From the NCBI GenBank assembly GCA_030152145.1, contig JASLIL010000063.1, positions 1 to 5,700 of the forward strand: a DNA stretch of 5,700 nucleotides. Direction: 5' to 3'. The translations under genes were made by a program, and so were the position numbers. The DNA comes from Tissierellales bacterium (lineage in GTDB: Bacteria > Bacillota > Clostridia > Tissierellales > JASKZW01). This document shows, piece after piece, positions 1 to 5,679 of the stretch. The first letter of the stretch is position 1, and each line of letters opens with the position of its first letter. Below the pieces are notes generated by a model. The model made no database searches, had not been told where the DNA came from, and saw only the letters and a list, made by a program, of their open reading frames with translations.

Positions 1-1
1 T

Positions 2-208
2 GAGCCTACGGGAAATCTAGATACCAAGACTACTCTTGAGGTTATGGACCTTATTACAGGTATGGCTGAGGACTTGGATCAGACCCTGATTATAGTTACC
101 CATGATACAGAAATAGCTCCCTATACTGATAGGGTTGTTCATCTGAGGGATGGACAGATTGAAAAAATCGAAAACATGAGGAGAGGAAGATATGAAGAAG
201 ATCAATAG
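2..208 (+). CDS. ABC transporter ATP-binding protein, MacB/LolD type (C-terminal fragment, 5' end outside window)
   Basis: This is the last 68 residues of an ATPase that powers the permease encoded two genes downstream; it would sit on the cytoplasmic face of the membrane. The reading frame is open from base 2 and opens on the glutamate after Walker B, reading EPTGNLD (residues 1-7 of the fragment), which includes the D-loop. The switch histidine lies in IIVTHD (His34), followed by the usual RVVHLRDGQI strand. The GNLD form and the short tail after the switch region are typical of the MacB/LolD/FtsE-like family of about 220-235 residues, so roughly two thirds of the gene (Walker A, Q-loop, signature motif) lies upstream of the window. 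The stop is TAG at 206-208, and the gene overlaps the next one by 17 nt, implying one transcript and translational coupling. The family is secure; the transported substrate cannot be read from this part. Confidence 0.93.
   Translation, partial: EPTGNLDTKTTLEVMDLITGMAEDLDQTLIIVTHDTEIAPYTDRVVHLRDGQIEKIENMRRGRYEEDQ
179..183 (+). promoter_or_regulatory. Shine-Dalgarno site for the Ig-like repeat protein, inside the ATPase gene
   Basis: AGGAG lies 8 nt before the ATG at 192, within a purine-rich run (178-190). It fixes that ATG as the start even though it lies inside the end of the ATPase gene, and the lysine-rich signal peptide begins right there. Confidence 0.8.
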
Positions 209-2369
209 ATTTTATAGTTTTTTACTTATGGCAGTTATAGTCCTTAATTTTGCTGGACTAAGCTTTGCAGAAGGGGATAGTGTTACTCCAGAAACTAGAA
301 CCAGCAAGGATAAGCCTTCCCTGTCCATAGAAAATAAGAGGATACCTGTAGCCAATGCTGGTGATAGCCTAAATATATCTTTTGATATAAAGAATAGTGG
401 CCGTAATAGTGCCAATAATATAAAAATAATTGCTAGCCCTAGTGGAGATGCTCCTTTTAGCATTAATTCTCTTACTGGTAGCTCTACTATTAGAAGACTT
501 AGGCCCAATGATAGGGAGAGTTCTGGCCTGGCTATTAGTGTTAGAAATGACGCTAAGGAGGGAATCTACCCTATAGATTTAAAGCTTGAGTATGACTTTG
601 AAAATGAAGTTTTTGATAAGAACAGTGGAAAGACTCTAGATACTATTCCAGAGACCTCTAGCCTTACAGAGACTATCTACCTTAGGGTAAACAACTATAA
701 TAAGTTGCCTAGTCTTATAATAAAGGATGCTTCTACTTCCCTTGGTAACCTTTATCCTGGTAGCACTACAGACCTTCTTATAGAGGTTGAAAACAAGGGT
801 AATACTGAGGTTACTGACCTGGAGATTTCCCTGGATAACCTAAATGCCAGTGAAGGTTTTTTTGTTAGCAAGGGTTCAAACAAGAAGTTTTTAAATAAGA
901 TCAAGAGTTTTTCTAGTGATTCTGTTAAGTACCAAATAAAAGCTAGTTCTAGTGCTGCCCTAGGTGGCCATGAGCTTATAGTTAATCTAAGATACAAGTT
1001 TAATAATGAAATTATAGAGGATAAGCAGTCCATCTTTTTAAATATTGGTAAGAAAAGTGGTAAAAATGCCAAGCTTTCCATTGAAGGCCTAAAGTATTCT
1101 ACCAGTCCTATAAAACCTGGCCAAGACTTTAATATTAGCTTTGATCTTTTCAATTCCGGCTATCTTGATGCTAAGAATGTCATAGTTAAGGTTGAGTCTA
1201 CTAGCCCAGAGGCTGTTGTAGCCAAGAGCCAAAGCATTAGAAAGATTAACCTTCTAAAAAGAGAGGAAAGAGTTAAGCTTAACTTTACCATGATGCCTAC
1301 TAAAGAGAGTCAAACCATGAACTATCCTATAAATATAATAGTAGAGTATGAAGATGAGTTAAATGAGGGTAAGGACAACAAATATGTAGTAAATCAATTT
1401 GCTGGTATCCTGGTTAGCAATCCTCCCAAGCCTGAACCAAAACCTGATAAGCCTAAGCCTGAGCAGCCTCAACATAAGCCAAAACTTATAATAGATAAGT
1501 ATACTATTGATCCTGTTATGGTTATGGCTGGAGAAGATTTTACCATGAATCTTTCCTTCTTCAATACCAATGAAAAAAAGGCTGTTAAGAATATAAAGAT
1601 CTTCCTGACTTCTGATGAAAAGACTGCTGAAGATGCTTCTGGAGGTGGTAACAGTGCTTTTACGCCAGTTGACACTAGTAATACCTTCTATATAGATAGT
1701 ATTCCTCCTAAGGGCCGTGTGGAAAAATCCATCAAGATGTTTGCCATGCCTGATGCCAAGGCCAAAACCTATACTATCACAGCCAATTTTGAGTATGAGG
1801 ATGCCAAGGCCCAGGAATTTACTGCTACAGAACTAATAGGAGTACCTGTGATACAAAAATCTAGATTGGATCTAGGCCAATTTGATATTCCTAGTGAAAT
1901 CTATCAAAATGAAGCCAGCCCTATAAATGTGGAGTTTTTCAATACTGGTAAGGTTACCCTTTACAATCTTATGGTTAGACTTGAGGGTGATTTCCAAAAG
2001 GAAAATGGAAACTACTATGTAGGTAACTTTGAAGTAGGTAATAGTGATAGCTTTGATGCTAGTATTATTGCTGATAAGGAGGGGGAACTTAAGGGTGAAA
2101 TAGTCTTTACCTATGAAGATGCCAGTGGTGAACTTATAGAGAGAAGGGAAGCTTTTACCAGCAATGTCCTTCCTGGATTTATAGATGAGGGAGGAGATGA
2201 CTTCCCTATGGAGCCTGAAGAAGGCAAGTTTAAGAGGCTTATAAAGAACAAGTGGCTTTGGATTGGACTTATAGCTCTTATTGGAGGGTTTACTGGCTTT
2301 AAGTACTATAAGAGGAAAAAAGCTGATGATTTTATAGAAGATGATCAAGGGATAGATGGCGATGAATAA
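192..2369 (+). CDS. Exported, membrane-anchored protein of five Ig-like (CARDB/COG1361-like) repeats, partner of the ABC transporter
   Basis: Residues 1-26 are a signal peptide (MKK, a hydrophobic core, LSFA then Glu). Five diverged beta-rich repeats follow, at about 42-164, 173-285, 293-407, 429-551 and 556-655. Each opens with a short LxI/LxL strand and carries an [ILV]-x-[FVI]-x-[IVLF]-x-N-x-[GN] motif (conserved Asn at 68, 201, 321, 458, 584). Each ends with a Tyr-acidic/aromatic strand (YDF 134, YKF 268, YED 386, 535, 641). This pattern fits CARDB/COG1361 'S-layer-like' Ig folds. A Pro/Lys linker (411-430) divides three repeats from two. One helix (about 687-705) is followed by a basic stop-transfer YYKRKK and an acidic cytoplasmic tail, so the bulk lies outside the cell. 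It overlaps both neighbours, which points to a role as the extracytoplasmic partner of the ATPase-permease pair. It has no visible HlyD/MacA lipoyl hairpin, so it is not a classical adaptor. No catalytic motif is seen. Whether it binds substrate, cell wall or permease is unknown. Confidence 0.88.
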   Translation: MKKINRFYSFLLMAVIVLNFAGLSFAEGDSVTPETRTSKDKPSLSIENKRIPVANAGDSLNISFDIKNSGRNSANNIKIIASPSGDAPFSINSLTGSSTIRRLRPNDRESSGLAISVRNDAKEGIYPIDLKLEYDFENEVFDKNSGKTLDTIPETSSLTETIYLRVNNYNKLPSLIIKDASTSLGNLYPGSTTDLLIEVENKGNTEVTDLEISLDNLNASEGFFVSKGSNKKFLNKIKSFSSDSVKYQIKASSSAALGGHELIVNLRYKFNNEIIEDKQSIFLNIGKKSGKNAKLSIEGLKYSTSPIKPGQDFNISFDLFNSGYLDAKNVIVKVESTSPEAVVAKSQSIRKINLLKREERVKLNFTMMPTKESQTMNYPINIIVEYEDELNEGKDNKYVVNQFAGILVSNPPKPEPKPDKPKPEQPQHKPKLIIDKYTIDPVMVMAGEDFTMNLSFFNTNEKKAVKNIKIFLTSDEKTAEDASGGGNSAFTPVDTSNTFYIDSIPPKGRVEKSIKMFAMPDAKAKTYTITANFEYEDAKAQEFTATELIGVPVIQKSRLDLGQFDIPSEIYQNEASPINVEFFNTGKVTLYNLMVRLEGDFQKENGNYYVGNFEVGNSDSFDASIIADKEGELKGEIVFTYEDASGELIERREAFTSNVLPGFIDEGGDDFPMEPEEGKFKRLIKNKWLWIGLIALIGGFTGFKYYKRKKADDFIEDDQGIDGDE
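315..2156 (+). repeat. Five protein-level Ig-like repeats (period about 120-137 residues)
   Basis: The repeats are visible only in the protein. The conserved Asn of the N-x-[GN] turn recurs at residues 68, 201, 321, 458 and 584, giving spacings of 133, 120, 137 and 126. Each unit closes with a beta strand ending in Tyr plus acidic or aromatic residues. I see no near-identical DNA copies, so the duplication is old or under diversifying drift rather than a recent tandem expansion. Confidence 0.75.
1422..1481 (+). other. Pro/Lys/Glu-rich linker within the repeat protein
   Basis: Residues 411-430 alternate Pro with Lys, Glu, Asp and Gln (PPKPEPKPDKPKP and onward). Such a segment is expected to be an extended, fairly stiff spacer. 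It sits between repeats 3 and 4 and so splits the ectodomain into a membrane-distal part of three repeats and a membrane-proximal part of two. Confidence 0.8.
2347..2352 (+). promoter_or_regulatory. Shine-Dalgarno site deciding the permease start
   Basis: AAGGGA lies 9 nt before the ATG at 2362 but only 3 nt before the in-frame ATG at 2356. The spacing favours 2362. The resulting N-terminus, MNKRDLF followed by the RNLWRRKLR motif, also looks like the usual start of this permease family. Confidence 0.55.
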
Positions 2370-3678
2370 AAGAGATCTTTTTCAAATGGGACTTAGGAAT
2401 CTATGGAGGAGAAAGCTTAGGACCTTCCTTACTATCTTAGGAGTTATAATTGGTACTAGTTCTATAGTTGTTATGCTTAGTTTAGGTATTGGTATGAGTG
2501 AGAGCCTAAAGGCTCAGATTGAATCTATGGGTAGCTTGACTACTATAACTGTGTCTTCTAATAATATGTTTGGCCCTGAGGATATGGCGGCCAAGGACAA
2601 GAAGAAGGCTGTTCTAGATGACAATGCCCTGGCTAATTTTAAGAATATGCCCCATGTAGTGGCTGTTACTCCTCTTTTAGACCTACAGGCTTCTATAGTC
2701 AATGGCAAGTATATATCCAATGTTTCTATTAAGGGTATCCTACCTGAAACCATGGAACACTTTGACTACAAGCTAGATGAGGGTAGGCTGCTTCAACCTG
2801 GTGATGATATGAACCTGGTTATGGGTGGTGGGATTAAGGATAGTTTCTATAATCCTAAAAACTACAATGCTAGACAGCCTGAATTTGATCTTATGCAGGA
2901 TAAGATGTTTCTTACTCTTGATGATAACTATGGTTCTAAACCTGAGCCTGGTGAGAACAAACCTAACTATAAAAAATATAAATTTAAGACTGCTGGTGTT
3001 CTGGCTGAGGGAAATTCTGATAACTACTGGTCTGTCTTTATGCCCTTTAAGACTGTTGAAAAGCTAATTAAGGAAAAGGAGAGCCTTAATAAGGACAATA
3101 GGAATAGGGAAAAAAAGCCTAAGGGCTACCAGTCTGTTTTGGTTAAGGTAGATGATCTGGATCATGTGGTGGCTATACAGACTGCCATAAAGGATATGGG
3201 CCACGAGGCCTTTAGCTTAACAGATATGCTGGATGAGATGAAAAAAATGTCCGGAACCATCCAGGCTGTCCTAGGTGGTATTGGGGCTGTATCCCTTATA
3301 GTTGCTGCTATAGGTATAACCAATACTATGATTATGTCTATCTATGAAAGAACCAAGGAAATTGGTGTTATGAAGGTTATAGGTGCCTCTCTTAGGGATA
3401 TAAAAAACCTCTTTCTCTTTGAGTCAGCCATAATTGGCTTTCTTGGAGGAATACTAGGCCTCTTCTTTAGCTTGAGCATATCAAAGATTATAAATCTTGT
3501 AGGAGGAAGCTTCCTGGCTGATATGAGTGGTGGAGCGGGGGGAAAGATAAGTATTATTCCTGTATGGCTGGCCTTTGCCTCTGTAGGTTTTTCCAGCCTT
3601 ATAGGTATTCTATCTGGCTACTATCCAGCCAAAAGAGCCATGAACCTATCTGCCCTAGAGGCCATTAAAACAGAATAA
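2362..3678 (+). CDS. MacB/FtsX-family ABC transporter permease
   Basis: This is the membrane subunit of the ABC system, a four-helix type-VII (MacB-like) permease. Numbering from the alternative ATG at 2356 (440 residues), RNLWRRKLRTFLTILGV leads into helix 1 (about 21-46). A large extracytoplasmic MacB_PCD-like domain follows (about 47-300), and then an FtsX domain with helices at about 302-328, 352-378 and 401-422. The cytoplasmic loop YERTKEIGVMKVIGAS (330-345) and the C-terminal PAKRAMNLSALEAIKTE are family hallmarks; the loop is expected to contact the ATPase. The external domain has two hydrophilic, Lys/Asn/Glu-rich stretches (about 166-210 and 238-258) that look like loops, and a Gly-rich loop (383-397) lies between helices 3 and 4. 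I chose the start at 2362 for its Shine-Dalgarno spacing; 2356 adds only Met-Ala. The gene overlaps the repeat protein by 8 nt (14 nt from 2356). MacB relatives use ATP to move the external domain for drug, peptide or lipoprotein export or for signalling; the substrate here is unknown. Confidence 0.95.
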   Translation: MNKRDLFQMGLRNLWRRKLRTFLTILGVIIGTSSIVVMLSLGIGMSESLKAQIESMGSLTTITVSSNNMFGPEDMAAKDKKKAVLDDNALANFKNMPHVVAVTPLLDLQASIVNGKYISNVSIKGILPETMEHFDYKLDEGRLLQPGDDMNLVMGGGIKDSFYNPKNYNARQPEFDLMQDKMFLTLDDNYGSKPEPGENKPNYKKYKFKTAGVLAEGNSDNYWSVFMPFKTVEKLIKEKESLNKDNRNREKKPKGYQSVLVKVDDLDHVVAIQTAIKDMGHEAFSLTDMLDEMKKMSGTIQAVLGGIGAVSLIVAAIGITNTMIMSIYERTKEIGVMKVIGASLRDIKNLFLFESAIIGFLGGILGLFFSLSISKIINLVGGSFLADMSGGAGGKISIIPVWLAFASVGFSSLIGILSGYYPAKRAMNLSALEAIKTE

Positions 3679-3687
3679 ATAGCCATA

Positions 3688-3720
3688 AAAATACCCACTA
3701 GTTTTCCTAGTGGGTATTTT
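3688..3720. terminator. Bidirectional Rho-independent terminator between convergent genes
   Basis: A perfect 14-bp inverted repeat has arms at 3688-3701 and 3707-3720 and a 5-nt TTTTC loop. The core of each stem is the CCCACTAG/CTAGTGGG pairing. The outer stem is A on the left and T on the right, so a U-tract follows the GC core on the + strand (TATTTT), and five A (3687-3691) give a U-tract on the - strand. It starts 10 nt after the permease stop and ends 5 nt before the nucleotidase stop, so it can serve both genes. Confidence 0.9.
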
Positions 3721-3725
3721 ATAGC

Positions 3726-5654
3726 CTATGCTGCTGGCTTAATTTCTTCGTTTACCTTTAGATTCATATTTACAGTGTTTGTAGCCTTATCATATTCAAC
3801 TTCATATCCTAAAGCTTCTGCTATAAATCTTACTGGTACATAGGTTCTAGAATCTTTAATTTCAGCCTTAGCATCCATCTTAACCTTTTCTCCGTTAACA
3901 AGTAATTCTTCCTGGCCTATTTTAATAGTAACATATTCTGAGATCTTAACCTCTTTAGTCTTTTGATCCCACTTAACTTCATGGCCCAGGCCTTCAAAAA
4001 GTCCCCTAACTGGAACTAAAATTCTTCCATCCTTGTTTACAAACTCTCCCATACCTTCTGGAAGCTTAACTTCCTTGCCATTAGCTACTATCTTAAGTTC
4101 TTTTACTTCTGGCTTCTCAACTGGCTTGTCTACTATAGTAACTCTTCCTTCAAGCTTTGGCTCTATAAGCTTATTCTTTTCAAGATAGGCTATAAACATA
4201 TCTGAAAGCAAAGCTCCCTCTTCTAGGAAAGGCTTACCTTCAAACATAGTGTAACCATCTCCACCAGCTGCTATAAAATCATTTGTTATCAATCTATATT
4301 TTTTATTAAGGTCTAATTTTTCTCCCTTAACTTCCACACCTAAAACCCTACTTCCTACTGGTTTATTTGGATTAAAGCTATACTTTATACCTGAAACCTG
4401 TGGGAAGTGTCCTGCTTCTTCTGGGTAGGAGTCTACTCCTCTTTCTAGACCTTCCAATAGTTCTTGGCCTGTAACCTCTATAACTGCTAGGGTATTAGTA
4501 AAAGGAACTATTTCTATTATATCTCCCTTAGTAAGCTTACCTGCTGGCTTGCTAGTTCTGATTCCTCCACCATTGGTAAAGGCTATATCCCCATTAGCTG
4601 AAGCCATCATAATATCTGCAACTAGGTTTCCTAGGTTGGTTTCCTTGGTTCTAACGTCTCCTCTTTCCCCGTCTAGGTCTACCTTAGTCTCTCCAACAAC
4701 TACTCCTAATATTTCCTTGTTAGCTTCCTTTAAATCCTCTAGAGCCTTAGCTACTTCCTTATCTCCTTCAAGCTCCTTAACTTCTTCATATTTTATTAAT
4801 TTTTCCTTTGATTCTACAAGCTTATTATCCTTAAACTTAAGATCTAAAACTCCAACATTTTTAGTATAGCTACCAGCCTGAACTAAAAGTGTATTGTTTA
4901 TCTTCTCATTTGTTTCTTCGTGACTGTGTCCATCTATAACAAGATCTATACCATCAACTTTTTTAATTAATTCTTCTGTAGTAGTCTTAGTTGTACCTTC
5001 AACTCCCATATGAGTAACTCCAACTATAAGGTCAACCTTCTCATTCTTAAGGGCTTCCACAGCTTTTTTAGCTTCTTCTACTGGATCCTTAAAGTCTACA
5101 TTCTTAACATTATCTGGATGAGTTTTAAAAGCTGTTTCCTCAGTAGTTAAGCCAAATATACCTAGCTTTATACCATCAACTTCCTTTATAGTATAGGCAT
5201 CAAACTTAGTTTCTCCTGATTTTTCATATACATTGGCTGTAATAATAGGAAAATTACACATATCCTTTAATTCTAACAATCTCTCATAGCCGAAGTTAAA
5301 GTCATGGTTGCCAGGTACCATAAGATCAAAACCTGCCATGTTCATAAACTTAGTCATAGCTTCACCTTGACTTACATTTACCTCTGTTGTTCCATGGAAA
5401 GTATCTCCAGCACTAATAACTAGAGTATTAGGATTTTCCTTCTTAAGTCCATCTAAAACTGTCTTCAGCTTGGCAAATCCCATAGCACCTTCTCTTTCAT
5501 TTTCAGCTACACGAGCATGAATATCATTTAAATGCACCAATCTTATGGTCTTGTCCCCAGCTTCTGCGAAAGCGCTTTCCCCAAAGCTACCAAAAACAAA
5601 GCTTAAAACTAAAATAAGACTTAAAAATATACTTACTTTTCTTCTTTGATTCAT
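3726..5654 (-). CDS. Secreted 5'-nucleotidase / UshA-family metallophosphoesterase with C-terminal stalk domain
   Basis: This is a predicted extracellular hydrolase releasing phosphate from nucleotides (nucleotide and phosphate salvage). Residues 1-30 are a signal peptide (MNQRRK, hydrophobic core, SAFA then Glu). The calcineurin-like domain (about 35-280) shows the two-metal site: LNDIHA (Asp44, His46), GDTFHG (Asp84), GNHD (Asn116, His117), THMG (His215) and DGHSH (His243, His245). The 5_nucleotid_C domain (about 315-490) shows TNLGNLVAD (339-347), NGGGIR (361-366), PFTNTL (384-389) and AAGGDGY (462-468). Residues 518-632 form a copper-amine-oxidase-N-like stalk domain with two VPVR motifs (547-550, 606-609). 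There is no LPxTG motif or membrane anchor. The 642 residues suit a complete nucleotidase plus stalk. The gene is convergent with the ABC operon and appears to be a single-gene unit. The exact substrate (5'-nucleotides, UDP-sugars or cyclic nucleotides) is not settled; the PFTNTL segment favours 5'-nucleotidase. Confidence 0.94.
   Translation of the reverse strand: MNQRRKVSIFLSLILVLSFVFGSFGESAFAEAGDKTIRLVHLNDIHARVAENEREGAMGFAKLKTVLDGLKKENPNTLVISAGDTFHGTTEVNVSQGEAMTKFMNMAGFDLMVPGNHDFNFGYERLLELKDMCNFPIITANVYEKSGETKFDAYTIKEVDGIKLGIFGLTTEETAFKTHPDNVKNVDFKDPVEEAKKAVEALKNEKVDLIVGVTHMGVEGTTKTTTEELIKKVDGIDLVIDGHSHEETNEKINNTLLVQAGSYTKNVGVLDLKFKDNKLVESKEKLIKYEEVKELEGDKEVAKALEDLKEANKEILGVVVGETKVDLDGERGDVRTKETNLGNLVADIMMASANGDIAFTNGGGIRTSKPAGKLTKGDIIEIVPFTNTLAVIEVTGQELLEGLERGVDSYPEEAGHFPQVSGIKYSFNPNKPVGSRVLGVEVKGEKLDLNKKYRLITNDFIAAGGDGYTMFEGKPFLEEGALLSDMFIAYLEKNKLIEPKLEGRVTIVDKPVEKPEVKELKIVANGKEVKLPEGMGEFVNKDGRILVPVRGLFEGLGHEVKWDQKTKEVKISEYVTIKIGQEELLVNGEKVKMDAKAEIKDSRTYVPVRFIAEALGYEVEYDKATNTVNMNLKVNEEIKPAA
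3759..4103 (-). other. Stalk (copper amine oxidase N-like) domain of the nucleotidase
   Basis: Residues 518-632 contain two related units: RILVPVRGLFEGLGHEVKWD (544-563) and TYVPVRFIAEALGYEVEYD (604-622). Each is followed by a Thr-x-x-Val strand. This is the signature of the Cu_amine_oxidN1/stalk family found at the ends of many secreted Clostridia and Bacilli proteins. The family name is historical and no copper or amine oxidase activity is implied. A role in surface display or wall association is an inference. Confidence 0.85.
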
Positions 5655-5660
5655 GTTTTT

Positions 5661-5666
5661 CCCTCC
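5661..5666 (-). promoter_or_regulatory. Shine-Dalgarno site of the nucleotidase gene
   Basis: Read on the - strand, GGAGGG stands 6 nt before the ATG at 5654-5652. It is a near-consensus site and supports this start, which directly precedes the signal peptide. Confidence 0.85.
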
Positions 5667-5673
5667 ATTTAAT

Positions 5674-5679
5674 ATTATA
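5674..5679 (-). promoter_or_regulatory. Possible -10 promoter element of the nucleotidase gene
   Basis: The - strand reads TATAAT here, a perfect -10 hexamer in an A/T-rich leader. A -35 box at 17-18 nt spacing would fall at about 5697-5703, across the window edge, so it cannot be checked. The predicted transcript start (about 5667) lies directly before the Shine-Dalgarno site and would leave a leader of only about 13 nt. In such AT-rich DNA a chance TATAAT is quite possible. Confidence 0.45.

Noticed and set aside
212..508. 98-residue hydrophobic open frame on the - strand
   Set aside because: Its Leu/Ile-rich look comes from the complement of the signal peptide and Ser/Asn codons. It is antisense to a secure gene and has no supporting start signal.
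752..1153. 133-residue open frame on the - strand
   Set aside because: It is antisense to repeats 2 and 3 of the exported protein and is a shadow of AGN/CTN-rich codons; no recognisable domain.
1872..2348. 158-residue open frame on the - strand inside the repeat-protein gene
   Set aside because: It lies wholly antisense to a gene with a clear signal peptide, repeats and membrane helix. It has no Shine-Dalgarno site that I can see, and its composition looks like reverse-frame translation (Ile/Lys/Ser-rich, no motif).
192..2369. Repeat protein as a true S-layer protein or a MacA-type adaptor
   Set aside because: It has no SLH or wall-binding motif and no lipoyl/coiled-coil hairpin. The C-terminal single helix with a cytoplasmic tail and the coupling to ABC genes fit a membrane-anchored transporter partner better.
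2825..3067. 80-residue open frame on the + strand in another frame of the permease gene
   Set aside because: It overlaps the permease's external domain completely and shows no motif or ribosome binding site; a chance frame.
3759..4103. Copper amine oxidase activity
   Set aside because: Only the N-terminal stalk-type domain named after that enzyme is present; there is no catalytic amine oxidase domain.
4549..4869. 106-residue open frame on the + strand opposite the nucleotidase gene
   Set aside because: It is antisense to the conserved 5_nucleotid_C domain. The Ser/Leu/Pro-rich sequence is the typical complement of Lys/Glu-rich coding.
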